Part shown: piece after piece, positions 1 to 9,977 of the stretch
Numbering within the stretch: position 1 is the first letter of the stretch
How the letters are laid out: each line of letters opens with the position of its first letter
Assembly (NCBI RefSeq): GCF_030378165.1
Contig: NZ_CP119766.1
Coordinates: forward strand, 2,356,001-2,420,000
Length of the DNA stretch: 64,000 nucleotides
Reading direction: 5' to 3'
Source of the DNA: Flavobacterium panacagri
GTDB lineage: Bacteria; Bacteroidota; Bacteroidia; Flavobacteriales; Flavobacteriaceae
The notes under the pieces: generated by a model
Told to the model about the DNA's origin: nothing
Databases searched by the model: none
The model's input: the letters and a program-made list of their open reading frames with translations, nothing else
Program-made: the position numbers and the translations under genes

Positions 1-38
1 AGCAATTGATTTCTTATAAGATTGTAACAAAACGGTCA

Positions 39-2537
39 TTATGCTTTTCGAGTTTTGATTTTTCGATAATAAAATAAAAGTGTGGTTAAACCAATAATGA
101 TCATTATCCATTCGTGTGGCTCTGGAACTGCACCGTCATTTTTAATGGAGGCATTTCCTAAAGTATCAACATTCTTTTCGATTCCGTTCTTTTTATAATC
201 TTCATCGGTTTCCAAGACAATTAAAGACGAAATAGGAGTTACAATGTTGGCATCTTTGGCTAGCGTAACATATTTGTTTACAGCCAAAGTATCGTTCTGG
301 ATTTTTACTTGTTCTTCTAAAACTTTTCCGAAAGCATACATTCGGTAAATATGATTTGGCCCGTCTTTTTTAGAACTACTTTCTTTAGTAGTTTCTTGAA
401 TTGAAATACCGGCAGGCTCGATATTTACTGAGTTTTCTTCTGTTTTGTATACTGCAAACTGGTTTTGTTGGATCATCTTTAAACTATTTTGAAGTGTAGT
501 CTGATAATAATCAACATATTTTTGTTCTTTGATGGTTTGCCAAAACGGATTAATTTCTGCTGAAAGATTAATCACTTTTAAATTTTGCTGCTGCGTTCCG
601 ATTCTTATTTTATTTAAATACTCAGATCCATTCAGTTCTTCAAAATTGGCAGAAAACGCACTTGATTTTGTAATGATTAAGCTGTTTTTGGTAATCTTAT
701 AAAGTGGTAATAATGAATAGTGCAGGTTTTGAAATTCGGACTGAATGGTTTTGAAATTATCTCTATTAATGGATTTTTTCTCTTTGTCTTGATATACATA
801 AATATACTTTCCAGCTAAATTGACAAAAGATTCTATCTCGTTTGAATTCCAATTGCTGTTTAGATCTAAAATAATTTCTGATGCTACAAAAGGAACAATT
901 GCTTTTTGAATTTCGTTTATTTTATAGGTCTTGTCTTTCCAAGTGAATGAACTCGTTTGGAATGTTTTGTTTAAAGGTAAAACAGCTTCCCATTCTTCTA
1001 GCCCTTTTGAATTATTGATGTAGAAACCATTTTTTAATTCAAAGTTTTTAGTGGTTTTGACTTTTGTGTTATCAGTAATTTGAATTCGGGAAAGAGTAGA
1101 AGCATTAGAGCTATTAGGTCCCTTTATTGAGATACTTTGGTATTTCATTTCTGTTTCGCCTGTCTGTAATGGAGTTGTAAAACCGCATTTAAAAGTTCTT
1201 GGTTTTTCGTAACTTACAGGAAAAACGCGAACTACAATTTTGTTTCCTTCTTTCCATTGCATTAAAGATGGGTCACGGCTTTCTACGCCAACAATTTGTC
1301 TGTAGGCGGCCTGAGCTTTTTCTTTTGTGGTCAAAACTCCTTTTCGTTCAATGCCGTCTACCCATAAAGAAAGCGAAGTGGCTACTGAACCTTCAGGAAG
1401 TTGAAAAGAATAGATAGCTTCCTTATCTTGCCAAGATTCTTTCTTGCAGGCAATATCTATGGTAATTTCTGTATAAGCTAACCTTGAGGCAGGATAAATT
1501 TTCACATCTTCTTTTATCTCTTTAGTGAACAAGTCTTCACCGCTCCATAATTGTTCTTCAGTTTCTAGCCTTTTATCGAAGTTTGATTTTAGTATGTTAA
1601 TTTGATCATTGACACTCAAATTGAGATTATTGCAAAAGGAATATGCAATGGTGATAAACGGATTGTGAATTTTTCTTTCGTTATATTGGCTGCCTCCAAA
1701 TGAATCAAAACCTCTAAGGCTAAAGAAATCCTCCTGACTTTTATAAACAATATCCTTTTTAAGTAAAATTTCATTAAAAAAGTTAGGTTCTAGATGTTGT
1801 GAAATCCTAATGTAAGCAGGCAGATCTTCATTATAATCAAATGATTTTGAAATTTGATTCTGAGTGATTCTTTTACTTTCACTATTTAATCGGAATGCAA
1901 AAGCAAACAAAGCAATTAGTATACTTAAAATACCAGTACAAAATGAGATGAAGTATTGACTGTCTTCATGGAACAATTTTACAAGTTTTATCAAATGAAT
2001 CAATGAAATTAGGGCAGGAACTAAACCATAAAAACCTAATCCTAAAAGTAAAATTGTAACTACTGAGATTATAGATATAGGAAGCAGGTATAATGTGTAA
2101 TATAGTATTATAGTATAAGATAATCCATTTATAAAAAAAAGGATTAATGTGGTATTGCTCTTATTTTGTGTGTTGTAAATGAAAAAATTTGAAAAGCAAA
2201 AAAGTAAAGTAACGAGATAAACCCAGACAGGCAGATTTTCAAAAATTGGAATTAAAATGTTTAAAGAAAAACATCCAATCAGCCAGTTTAAAAATAAGAA
2301 AGGAATCAGATGAATATATTGTTCTCTTTTTCTCAAGATCATAAAGGAAACAGTTACGCCATATATAAATTCAAAAATCAAATTTATTTGGCATAAAGGT
2401 TCTGCACTACGTGAACCAGAAGCTGTAACGGTTAAAATTATGCTAAGTAAAAGCAGGCAAAAAGATGTTACGTTTAAGCTAAGTGTTACTCCATCTTTTT
2501 GAGTAAATTCTTTAAATTTTTCAAATTTGTATTTCAT
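39..2537 (-). CDS. XrtN-type VIT domain membrane protein with PEP-CTERM-like tail
   Basis: An 832-residue protein. The first ~215 residues hold about six or seven hydrophobic membrane segments. A long extracytoplasmic part follows, with a VIT (vault/inter-alpha-trypsin) domain at about residues 350-465, recognised by the segment around AYTEITIDIACKK and LPEGSVATSLSLWVDG. The C terminus has VPEPHEW at about 802, a hydrophobic stretch and a basic end (YYRKIKTRKA). That tripartite tail is the exosortase-type sorting signal. In Bacteroidota, VIT proteins with this tail and N-terminal membrane segments are known as XrtN-system proteins, and I assign it there by recall. The exosortase would be expected next door; none is visible, but the gene ends 38 bases from the window edge, so it may lie just outside. 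Probable role: cell-surface protein processed and anchored by an exosortase. Molecular function unknown. The ATG at 2537 is preceded by a good promoter. Confidence 0.8.
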   Translation of the reverse strand: MKYKFEKFKEFTQKDGVTLSLNVTSFCLLLLSIILTVTASGSRSAEPLCQINLIFEFIYGVTVSFMILRKREQYIHLIPFLFLNWLIGCFSLNILIPIFENLPVWVYLVTLLFCFSNFFIYNTQNKSNTTLILFFINGLSYTIILYYTLYLLPISIISVVTILLLGLGFYGLVPALISLIHLIKLVKLFHEDSQYFISFCTGILSILIALFAFAFRLNSESKRITQNQISKSFDYNEDLPAYIRISQHLEPNFFNEILLKKDIVYKSQEDFFSLRGFDSFGGSQYNERKIHNPFITIAYSFCNNLNLSVNDQINILKSNFDKRLETEEQLWSGEDLFTKEIKEDVKIYPASRLAYTEITIDIACKKESWQDKEAIYSFQLPEGSVATSLSLWVDGIERKGVLTTKEKAQAAYRQIVGVESRDPSLMQWKEGNKIVVRVFPVSYEKPRTFKCGFTTPLQTGETEMKYQSISIKGPNSSNASTLSRIQITDNTKVKTTKNFELKNGFYINNSKGLEEWEAVLPLNKTFQTSSFTWKDKTYKINEIQKAIVPFVASEIILDLNSNWNSNEIESFVNLAGKYIYVYQDKEKKSINRDNFKTIQSEFQNLHYSLLPLYKITKNSLIITKSSAFSANFEELNGSEYLNKIRIGTQQQNLKVINLSAEINPFWQTIKEQKYVDYYQTTLQNSLKMIQQNQFAVYKTEENSVNIEPAGISIQETTKESSSKKDGPNHIYRMYAFGKVLEEQVKIQNDTLAVNKYVTLAKDANIVTPISSLIVLETDEDYKKNGIEKNVDTLGNASIKNDGAVPEPHEWIMIIIGLTTLLFYYRKIKTRKA

Positions 2538-2556
2538 AGTGTTATGTTTTTAAAAG

Positions 2557-2576
2557 AACTTTGAATTGCAAAGTTA
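2557..2576 (-). promoter_or_regulatory. Promoter -7 element and overlapping palindrome for the VIT gene
   Basis: On the minus strand TAACTTTG (2569-2576) fits the Bacteroidota -7 consensus TAnnTTTG and lies about 30 bases before the ATG. It overlaps a perfect 7-bp inverted repeat, AACTTTG / CAAAGTT with a 5-base spacer (2557-2575), which could be an operator. No clear -33 TTG was found. Confidence 0.5.
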
Positions 2577-2923
2577 TAAGAAAAAATGAATTATAAACAT
2601 TTTGGAAGTTTTTTTTTAATGAAAGATTTCTGTAGATAATATAAGCTAAAAAGGGAGAAAGCAGTCGGTTAAAATCGCAACTATAACGTTATAATTTATT
2701 ATTTAGAACCGTTCTTTGTGAAAATAGAAGTAAAATCTCACTTAGTTCGTAACATTAAATTTCGACTTTGTTAAAGAAAAGATTTTAAAATATGAAAAAA
2801 TCATTTTTTTAATATATAATTGGTTTTTTGTCAAAAACAAGCATTGAAAATCGTTTTTTAACAATAATAATTTTTGAAAACGCGACTTCTATTATATTTT
2901 TTTTAATTCTCAGCTTTAATCTT

Positions 2924-2931
2924 TAAATTTG
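2924..2931 (+). promoter_or_regulatory. acnB promoter -7 element
   Basis: TAAATTTG matches TAnnTTTG exactly and lies 29 bases before the acnB ATG, giving a short leader. No obvious -33 TTG at the usual ~20-base spacing. Confidence 0.55.
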
Positions 2932-2960
2932 CGTACAAAAAAAAATACTTCTACTTAATT

Positions 2961-5732
2961 ATGAATACTTACAAAGATTACATTCAAGAAATTGAAGAAA
3001 GAAAAGCCTTAGGTCTTCATCCGAAGCCAATTGATGGAGCTGAATTAGTAAGCGAAATCATTTCACAAATCAAAGATTTAGATAACGAATATAGAGAGGA
3101 TTCTCTTAAGTTTTTTATTTACAATACATTGCCAGGTACTACAAGTGCTGCTGGTGAAAAAGCGAAATTTTTAAAAGAAATTATTCTTGGGCAATCTGTA
3201 GTAAAAGAAATTACTCCAGCTTTTGCTTTTGAATTATTATCACATATGAAAGGTGGACCTTCTATTGAAGTTTTACTGGATTTAGCTTTAGGTAATGATG
3301 CTGCTATTGCGAAAGAAGCGGCAAAAGTGCTTAAAACACAAGTTTTCCTTTACGAAGCAGATACAGATCGTTTAGTAGAGGCATTCAAAAATAATAATGA
3401 AATTGCTAAAGAAATCCTTGAGAGTTATGCTCAAGCTGAATTTTTTACAAAACTTCCAGAAGTAGCTGACGAAATTAAGGTAGTTACTTTTATCGCTGGT
3501 GAAGGCGATATTTCAACAGATTTACTTTCTCCTGGAAATCAAGCGCACTCACGTTCAGACCGTGAACTTCACGGGCAGTGTATGATTACGCCTCAAGCAC
3601 AGCAAGAAATTAAAGCGTTACAAGCACAACATCCTGATAAAAGTGTAATGTTGATCGCTGAAAAAGGAACAATGGGAGTTGGATCTTCTAGAATGTCAGG
3701 TGTAAATAACGTGGCACTTTGGACAGGAAAACAAGCTAGTCCTTATATTCCTTTTGTTAACATTGCTCCAATTGTTGGAGGAACAAACGGAATTTCTCCA
3801 ATTTTCTTGACAACTGTTGACGTTACTGGTGGTATAGGTTTAGACCTTAAAAACTGGGTTAAAAAAGTAGATGCAGAAGGAAATGTTATTCGTAACGAAA
3901 ACGATGAACCAATTCTAGAGCAAACATATTCTGTTGCGACAGGAACTGTTTTGACTATTAATATAAAAGAGAAAAAACTTTATAATGGAGATCAGGAATT
4001 GATCGACATTTCTAAAGCATTTACTCCTCAAAAAATGGAATTTATCAAAGCGGGTGGTTCTTATGCTATCGTATTTGGTAAAAAATTACAAACATTAGCC
4101 GCAAAAGTTTTAGATGTTGAGGCTCCGTTAGTTTATGCTCCATCAAAAGAAGTTTCTCATGAAGGTCAAGGTTTGACTGCAGTTGAGAAAATCTTCAACA
4201 AAAATGCTGTTGGAATCGCTCCAGGAAAAGTATTGCACGCTGGTTCTGATGTTCGTGTAGAAGTAAACATTGTAGGTTCTCAAGATACTACAGGTCTTAT
4301 GACAGCTCAGGAATTAGAGTCTATGGCAGCTACAGTAATCTCGCCAATCGTTGATGGTGCTTACCAATCAGGTTGCCACACAGCTTCGGTTTGGGATAAA
4401 AAAGCGCAGGCTAACATTCCTAAATTGATGAAATTTATGAACGATTTCGGTTTAATCACAGCTCGTGACCCGAAAGGTGTTTATCATTCAATGACAGACG
4501 TAATTCACAAAGTACTTAACGATATTACGATTGATGAGTGGGCTATCATTATTGGTGGTGACTCTCACACCAGAATGTCAAAAGGAGTTGCTTTTGGTGC
4601 TGACTCAGGAACTGTGGCTCTTGCATTAGCAACTGGAGAAGCTTCTATGCCAATTCCAGAATCTGTAAAAGTTACTTTCAAAGGAGATATGAAAGGGTAT
4701 ATGGACTTCCGTGATGTGGTTCATGCTACTCAAGCGCAAATGCTTCACCAATTTGGAGGAGAAAACGTATTCCAAGGAAGAATCATTGAGGTTCATATTG
4801 GAACACTTACTGCTGACCAAGCGTTTACATTTACAGACTGGACTGCTGAAATGAAAGCAAAAGCTTCTATCTGTATTTCTGAAGATGAAACTTTAATCGA
4901 ATCATTGGAAATTGCAAAAGGCAGAATCCAGATCATGATTGATAAAGGAATGGATAACGATAAACACGTTCTTCAAGGATTAATCAACAAGGCAGATAAG
5001 AGAATTACTGAAATTAAATCGGCTGAAAAACCAGCTTTAACTCCAGATGCAAATGCTAAATATTATGCTGAAGTTGTAGTTGATTTAGATCAAATTTCAG
5101 AGCCAATGATCGCGGATCCAGATGTAAATAATGCTGATGTTTCTAAAAGATATACTCACGATACCATTAGACCTTTATCTTTCTATGGAGGAGATAAAAA
5201 AGTAGATCTTGGATTTATCGGATCTTGTATGGTTCACAAAGGAGATATGAAAATCCTTGCTCAAATGTTGAAAAATGTTGAAGCACAAACAGGTAAAGTG
5301 GAGTTTAAAGCGCCGCTTGTCGTAGCGCCACCAACATACAACATTGTAGATGAACTTAAAGCTGAAGGAGACTGGGAAGTTTTACAAAAATATTCTGGTT
5401 TCGAATTTAATGATGATGCTCCAAAAGGTGCAGCTCGTACAGAATATGAAAACATGTTATATTTAGAGCGTCCAGGCTGTAACCTTTGTATGGGTAACCA
5501 AGAAAAAGCAGCAAAAGGAGATACAGTAATGGCAACTTCAACTCGTCTTTTCCAAGGAAGAGTTGTAGAAGATAAAGAAGGTAAAAAAGGAGAGTCTCTT
5601 CTTTCTTCTACTCCAGTTGTGGTATTGTCTACAATTTTAGGAAGAACTCCTACTATTGAAGAGTACACTGCGGCAGTTGATGGTATTAACTTAACTAAGT
5701 TTGCGCCTTCAAACAAATCGTTAGTTATGTAA
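2961..5732 (+). CDS. acnB: Aconitate hydratase B (bifunctional aconitase / 2-methylisocitrate dehydratase)
   Basis: 923 residues, somewhat longer than the ~865 of E. coli AcnB. It converts citrate to isocitrate through cis-aconitate in the TCA cycle and in this family also hydrates 2-methyl-cis-aconitate. An N-terminal helical HEAT-like domain is followed by the swivelling domain and the iron-sulfur core. The [4Fe-4S] ligands are visible as Cys756 (GSCM) and Cys840/Cys843 (PGCNLCMGN). The N-terminal HEAT and swivel domains come first, the order diagnostic of AcnB rather than AcnA. A second aconitase of the other type follows after a terminator, so the two are adjacent but probably separately transcribed. 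The ATG at 2961 lies shortly after the promoter element and in an A-rich context typical of Flavobacteria. Confidence 0.97.
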   Translation: MNTYKDYIQEIEERKALGLHPKPIDGAELVSEIISQIKDLDNEYREDSLKFFIYNTLPGTTSAAGEKAKFLKEIILGQSVVKEITPAFAFELLSHMKGGPSIEVLLDLALGNDAAIAKEAAKVLKTQVFLYEADTDRLVEAFKNNNEIAKEILESYAQAEFFTKLPEVADEIKVVTFIAGEGDISTDLLSPGNQAHSRSDRELHGQCMITPQAQQEIKALQAQHPDKSVMLIAEKGTMGVGSSRMSGVNNVALWTGKQASPYIPFVNIAPIVGGTNGISPIFLTTVDVTGGIGLDLKNWVKKVDAEGNVIRNENDEPILEQTYSVATGTVLTINIKEKKLYNGDQELIDISKAFTPQKMEFIKAGGSYAIVFGKKLQTLAAKVLDVEAPLVYAPSKEVSHEGQGLTAVEKIFNKNAVGIAPGKVLHAGSDVRVEVNIVGSQDTTGLMTAQELESMAATVISPIVDGAYQSGCHTASVWDKKAQANIPKLMKFMNDFGLITARDPKGVYHSMTDVIHKVLNDITIDEWAIIIGGDSHTRMSKGVAFGADSGTVALALATGEASMPIPESVKVTFKGDMKGYMDFRDVVHATQAQMLHQFGGENVFQGRIIEVHIGTLTADQAFTFTDWTAEMKAKASICISEDETLIESLEIAKGRIQIMIDKGMDNDKHVLQGLINKADKRITEIKSAEKPALTPDANAKYYAEVVVDLDQISEPMIADPDVNNADVSKRYTHDTIRPLSFYGGDKKVDLGFIGSCMVHKGDMKILAQMLKNVEAQTGKVEFKAPLVVAPPTYNIVDELKAEGDWEVLQKYSGFEFNDDAPKGAARTEYENMLYLERPGCNLCMGNQEKAAKGDTVMATSTRLFQGRVVEDKEGKKGESLLSSTPVVVLSTILGRTPTIEEYTAAVDGINLTKFAPSNKSLVM

Positions 5733-5753
5733 TCTTACGATTATTGATATATC

Positions 5754-5789
5754 AAAAGCCCGAGCTAATAAACTCGGGCTTTTTCTTTT
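5754..5789 (+). terminator. Terminator after acnB
   Basis: Stem AGCCCGAG (5757-5764) / CTCGGGCT (5773-5780) with an 8-base loop, extended by A/T pairs and followed by a T-rich tract. It lies 22 bases after the acnB stop and before the acnA start, so it separates the two aconitase genes. Confidence 0.85.
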
Positions 5790-5857
5790 ATACCTCCTCT
5801 ATTTTTTGTAACTTAGAAAGTTCAAAAAAAACAGAAAACAAACAAATTACAAGACTT

Positions 5858-8122
5858 ATGGCTTTTGATATCGAAATGATTAAGAAAGTGTATGAGAACA
5901 TGCCTTCACGTGTTGATAAAGCACGTGAGCTTGTTGGACGTCCACTTACTTTAACTGAGAAAATTTTATACAATCATCTTTGGGACGGAATGCCGTCTCA
6001 GGTGTTTAAGAGAGGAGTTGATTACGTTGATTTTGCACCAGATCGTGTGGCTTGTCAAGATGCAACAGCACAAATGGCATTACTGCAGTTTATGCATGCT
6101 GGAAAATCTAAAGTAGCAGTTCCAACTACTGTTCATTGTGATCACTTGATTCAAGCAAAAATAGACGCTGCAACCGATTTGGCCAGAGCAAAGACGCAAA
6201 GTAATGAGGTCTTTGATTTCTTATCATCGGTTTCGAATAAATACGGAATTGGCTTTTGGAAACCGGGAGCAGGAATTATCCACCAAGTGGTGCTTGAAAA
6301 TTATGCTTTCCCAGGCGGAATGATGATTGGTACCGATTCTCATACTGTAAACGCAGGTGGTTTAGGAATGGTGGCAATTGGTGTTGGTGGAGCCGATGCT
6401 GTTGATGTAATGTCAGGAATGGCCTGGGAGCTTAAGTTTCCTAAATTAATCGGAGTTAAATTAACTGGTAAATTATCAGGCTGGACTGCTCCGAAAGATG
6501 TTATTTTGAAAGTGGCTGGTATTTTGACTGTAAAAGGAGGAACTGGTGCTATTGTTGAATATTTTGGCGAAGGAGCAACAGCAATGTCTTGCACAGGAAA
6601 AGGGACAATTTGTAATATGGGAGCAGAAATTGGAGCAACAACTTCAACTTTTGGTTACGATGCATCAATGGGGCGTTACCTTCGTTCTACAAATCGTGCT
6701 GAAGTTGCAGATGCAGCAGATAAAATTGCTCCATACTTAACAGGGGATCCTGAAGTGTATGCAAATCCAGAACAATATTTTGATCAGGTTATTGAAATTA
6801 ACTTATCTCAATTAGAGCCACATTTAAATGGGCCATTTACACCAGATTTAGCAACTCCAATTTCTAAAATGAAAGAAGAAGCAATCAAAAATAACTGGCC
6901 ATTGCAAATTCAAGTTGGTTTAATTGGTTCTTGTACAAACTCTTCTTATGAAGATATTTCTCGTGCAGCTTCTTTAGCAAGACAAGTTGCTGCTAAAAAC
7001 TTAAAAACAAAAGCGGAGTTTACTATTACTCCAGGTTCTGAAGTAGTTCGTTCGACTATAGAAAGAGACGGATTTATTGATACATTTCATAAAATTGGAG
7101 CAACTGTTTTTGCAAATGCCTGCGGACCATGTATTGGTATGTGGGACAGAGAAGGAGCAGAGAAAGAAGAAAGAAACACAATCGTTCACTCTTTCAATCG
7201 TAACTTTTCGAAACGTGCAGATGGTAACCCTAATACATTAGCATTTGTGGGATCTCCAGAATTGGTAACCGCAATGGCTATTGCGGGTGATTTAAGTTTT
7301 AATCCTTTAACAGATAAGTTGATTAATGAAGATGGAGAAGAAGTAATGTTGGATGCTCCAACTGGAGATGAACTTCCTGCTAAAGGTTTTTATGCAGAAG
7401 ATCCAGGATTTCAGGCTCCGGCTGCTGATGGTTCAGGAGTTCAGGTAGTGGTTAATCCAACTTCTGAACGTTTACAATTATTAGCTCCATTTGATGCCTG
7501 GGACGGTAAAAATATCACAGGTGCAAAATTGTTAATCAAAGCATTCGGAAAATGTACAACCGACCATATTTCCATGGCAGGGCCGTGGTTGCGTTTCCGT
7601 GGACACTTAGATAATATTTCTAATAATATGTTGATTGGTGCTGTGAATGCTTACAATCAAAAAACAAATTCGGTTAAAAATCAATTATCTGGACAATATG
7701 ATGCTGTGCCTGCTGTAGCAAGAGCTTATAAAGCAGCTGGAGTACCGTCTATTGTGGTTGGAGATCATAACTACGGAGAAGGTTCTTCTCGTGAACATGC
7801 GGCTATGGAACCTCGTTTCTTAGGAGTGAAAGCTGTGTTAGTTAAATCATTTGCTCGTATCCATGAAACAAACCTTAAAAAACAAGGGCTTTTAGGATTG
7901 ACTTTTGCAAACGAAGCAGATTATGATAAAATAGAGGAAGACGATACAATCAATTTCTTGGATTTAACAGAGTTTGCTCCAGGAAAACCATTAACATTAG
8001 AGTTTGTCCATGTAAATGGTACAAAAGACATTATCTTGGCAAATCATACTTACAATGCTGGGCAGATTGGTTGGTTTGTGGCTGGGTCTGCATTAAACTT
8101 AATTGCGGCTGGAAAAGCTTAA
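5858..8122 (+). CDS. Aconitate hydratase, AcnA/mitochondrial type
   Basis: 754 residues from the ATG at 5858. An in-frame upstream extension runs back to 5744 through the acnB terminator and is not plausible as coding. The protein has the canonical aconitase order: catalytic core first, swivel domain last. The cluster ligands are Cys359 (GSCTNSS) and Cys422/Cys425 (ACGPCIG). The active-site segment GTDSHT and the C-terminal [10 protein letters not shown] are present. Size and motifs match the mitochondrial-type aconitase common in Bacteroidota rather than the ~890-residue AcnA of enterobacteria. Same reaction as the preceding AcnB. In other bacteria paired aconitases differ in oxidative stability and growth-phase use; whether that holds here is inference. 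Confidence 0.95.
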   Translation: MAFDIEMIKKVYENMPSRVDKARELVGRPLTLTEKILYNHLWDGMPSQVFKRGVDYVDFAPDRVACQDATAQMALLQFMHAGKSKVAVPTTVHCDHLIQAKIDAATDLARAKTQSNEVFDFLSSVSNKYGIGFWKPGAGIIHQVVLENYAFPGGMMIGTDSHTVNAGGLGMVAIGVGGADAVDVMSGMAWELKFPKLIGVKLTGKLSGWTAPKDVILKVAGILTVKGGTGAIVEYFGEGATAMSCTGKGTICNMGAEIGATTSTFGYDASMGRYLRSTNRAEVADAADKIAPYLTGDPEVYANPEQYFDQVIEINLSQLEPHLNGPFTPDLATPISKMKEEAIKNNWPLQIQVGLIGSCTNSSYEDISRAASLARQVAAKNLKTKAEFTITPGSEVVRSTIERDGFIDTFHKIGATVFANACGPCIGMWDREGAEKEERNTIVHSFNRNFSKRADGNPNTLAFVGSPELVTAMAIAGDLSFNPLTDKLINEDGEEVMLDAPTGDELPAKGFYAEDPGFQAPAADGSGVQVVVNPTSERLQLLAPFDAWDGKNITGAKLLIKAFGKCTTDHISMAGPWLRFRGHLDNISNNMLIGAVNAYNQKTNSVKNQLSGQYDAVPAVARAYKAAGVPSIVVGDHNYGEGSSREHAAMEPRFLGVKAVLVKSFARIHETNLKKQGLLGLTFANEADYDKIEEDDTINFLDLTEFAPGKPLTLEFVHVNGTKDIILANHTYNAGQIGWFVAGSALNLIAAGKA

Positions 8123-8145
8123 TTTTTAAGTTTCAATTATAACTC

Positions 8146-8180
8146 AAAACGCTCTGTGGAAACGGAGCGTTTTTTATTTT
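8146..8180 (+). terminator. Terminator after the second aconitase
   Basis: Stem AAAACGCTC (8146-8154) / GAGCGTTTT (8165-8173) followed by T-rich sequence, 23 bases after the stop codon. Confidence 0.85.
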
Positions 8181-8423
8181 AGATCAATTTTTAGAGAAAA
8201 TTCACCTCTAATTATAAAGTTTTGAAATTCAGTTAAGAAGCTTTTTTAGATATTAACTAAGCTTTAAATTTGAGCTTTTGACAAAAATTAGTTGTTAAAA
8301 AACGAGGTTTTTTTACTTTAAAAAGTTAAATTCGCCATGCACGTAATAAAAATGATTTTTTTGAGTTTAAAAATTAATGTTTTTGAGCTCTTGAAATAGT
8401 AATAAAAATGTAATTCAAGAAAT
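8181..8423 (+). promoter_or_regulatory. AT-rich intergenic region with candidate promoter for the LysM hydrolase
   Basis: No gene seen. TAAATTTG at 8265-8272 fits the -7 consensus but would give a leader of about 150 bases. A weaker TAAATTCG lies nearer the gene at about 8327. I see no -33 element in either case. Confidence 0.35.
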
Positions 8424-9590
8424 ATGGTTTATAGGATAATAATAGTACTGTTTTTTTTTAGTTTTGGAGCCTTCGCACAGGAAAACTTTGTAAAGCACAA
8501 AATTTCAAAAGGAGAAAACCTTTCTGTTATTGCTAAAAAATATGGGGTAAAAGTAAAAGAGATTACCGATGCTAACCCAAATGCTCCTAAAATCTTAAAA
8601 CTAAATTCGACGCTTTTAATTCCTAATAAAAATAAAAGCACTTCTAAGGCGAAGCCTAAAACTACTGAACTTGCTTTAAATAATACTTCTTCTAATAATA
8701 CTTCTTCTGGAACACATGAAGTGGCTGCTAAAGAAACACTTTGGGGAATTTCAAAAAAATACAATGTTTCTGTTGATGATTTGAAAAAAACAAACCCACT
8801 TTTGGAAACAGAGGGGTTGAAAATAGGACAACAGATTGCCATTCCTTCCAATACAATTGCTTCGGTTGATGAAAAACAAAATCAGGATGTTCCAGAAATT
8901 GTTTCAACAGATGTAGAATTGTTTAGAGAGGTTAAAGCTAAAGAAACAAAGTATGGCATTTCTAAAGAATATGGAATTACGGTGGCAGAATTAGAGCGCC
9001 AAAATCCTTCAATTAAAGGGAAAGTGCCAGTTGGATATCTTCTAAGAATCCGTGTTCCAAAAGAAAAAGCAGATGCAATTCAAGCAGCTCAAGCAGGGCA
9101 AACAATTAATGAAACGGTTGTTTCTTCTCCAGTTCAAATAGCAGAAACGGCGCCAGAAATAAAAAGAGATTCTACTTTTGTAAAAGTATCAACAGGATCT
9201 CACTCAGAATTAATCGATCAGCTTATAGCAAGTGCAACTGAAAATATCGGAACACGTTATCGTTCTGGCGGTACTACAAAAGCAGGTTTTGATTGTTCAG
9301 GATTAATGTTCTGTACTTTTGGTAACTTCGATATTAAACTGCCAAGAAGTTCAATAGAACAATCTCGAATAGGAACTAAGGTAGCTTCAGACGAAGCTCA
9401 AAAAGGAGATTTAATTTTCTTTAAAACCAACGGAAGACGTCATATAAATCATGTTGGTATGGTCGTTGAAAATATCGATGGGGAAATTAAATTTGTCCAT
9501 TCATCAACACACGGAGGTGTAATAATCTCCTCTACAAAAGAACCTTATTACACTAGATCATTTTCTCAAGTAAATCGTGTTTTAGAATAA
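8424..9590 (+). CDS. LysM and NlpC/P60 domain peptidoglycan hydrolase
   Basis: 388 residues. A signal peptide (first ~19 residues, ending FAQ) is followed by three LysM peptidoglycan-binding repeats (about 24-70, 95-140 and 165-210), a Ser/Thr/Ala-rich linker, and a C-terminal NlpC/P60 peptidase (about 265-388). Catalytic residues are visible: Cys291 in DCSGLM, His343 in HVGM, and a third polar ligand in VHSST. Proteins of this type cut the stem peptide (usually D-Glu to diamino acid) during wall growth or daughter-cell separation, and act in the periplasm. It stands alone; the next gene converges on it with a 3-base gap. The exact substrate bond is inferred from the family. Confidence 0.92.
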   Translation: MVYRIIIVLFFFSFGAFAQENFVKHKISKGENLSVIAKKYGVKVKEITDANPNAPKILKLNSTLLIPNKNKSTSKAKPKTTELALNNTSSNNTSSGTHEVAAKETLWGISKKYNVSVDDLKKTNPLLETEGLKIGQQIAIPSNTIASVDEKQNQDVPEIVSTDVELFREVKAKETKYGISKEYGITVAELERQNPSIKGKVPVGYLLRIRVPKEKADAIQAAQAGQTINETVVSSPVQIAETAPEIKRDSTFVKVSTGSHSELIDQLIASATENIGTRYRSGGTTKAGFDCSGLMFCTFGNFDIKLPRSSIEQSRIGTKVASDEAQKGDLIFFKTNGRRHINHVGMVVENIDGEIKFVHSSTHGGVIISSTKEPYYTRSFSQVNRVLE

Positions 9591-9593
9591 TTT

Positions 9594-9977
9594 TTAAACA
9601 AAAGTCTTTTGCAATAATTCCAGTCTGAAAGGTTTATTCCAGAAATCAGAAACATACTTATTTTCTTTTACTTTCCTAATTTCGTCACTATCTAAAGTAG
9701 AAGAAAGTACAAAAATTTCAATTCTATCTTTTATCATTTCTGGCAGTTTAGCAAATTCATCTAAAAACTCAAAACCATTCATAATAGGCATTTGAATGTC
9801 TAAAAGAATAATCAAGGAATGATGATTTGGATTCTTTATAAGCCAGTCAATACCTTCTTTTCCATTATTAGCAGTGTAAAGTGGATTAATATCTAATCCT
9901 TTTTTAAGTAATTTTTTAGTGACAAACTGATCAATTAGGTTGTCTTCTATGATGATAAATTGAGATCTAAACGGCAT
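9594..9977 (-). CDS. Single-domain response regulator (CheY-like receiver)
   Basis: 127 residues, made only of a receiver domain. It has the acidic pocket near the N terminus (IIIEDN), the phosphoacceptor Asp in ILLDIQMP, the Ser/Thr of VLSSTL and the Lys of FWNKPF. There is no output domain, so it probably works through phosphotransfer or protein contact. Its start overlaps the 3' end of the upstream histidine kinase by 11 bases (9967-9977), so the two are translationally coupled and the kinase is the likely partner. Target unknown. Confidence 0.9.
   Translation of the reverse strand: MPFRSQFIIIEDNLIDQFVTKKLLKKGLDINPLYTANNGKEGIDWLIKNPNHHSLIILLDIQMPIMNGFEFLDEFAKLPEMIKDRIEIFVLSSTLDSDEIRKVKENKYVSDFWNKPFRLELLQKTFV

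Larger units (their letters stand above)
2538..2960. other. Divergent intergenic region between VIT gene and acnB
   Basis: About 420 AT-rich bases with no gene. It contains the minus-strand promoter/palindrome at 2557-2576 and the acnB promoter at 2924-2931. I see no convincing ORF, riboswitch or repeat in the middle part. Confidence 0.6.

Noticed and set aside
5261..5716. 151-codon antisense ORF within acnB
   Set aside because: Fully inside a well-supported gene; explained by codon bias of the sense strand.
5744..5857. Upstream ATG extending the second aconitase by 38 residues
   Set aside because: The extension reads through the acnB terminator hairpin and lacks similarity to aconitases.
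8429..8851. 140-codon antisense ORF within the LysM gene
   Set aside because: Shadow of the Lys/Ser-rich sense frame.
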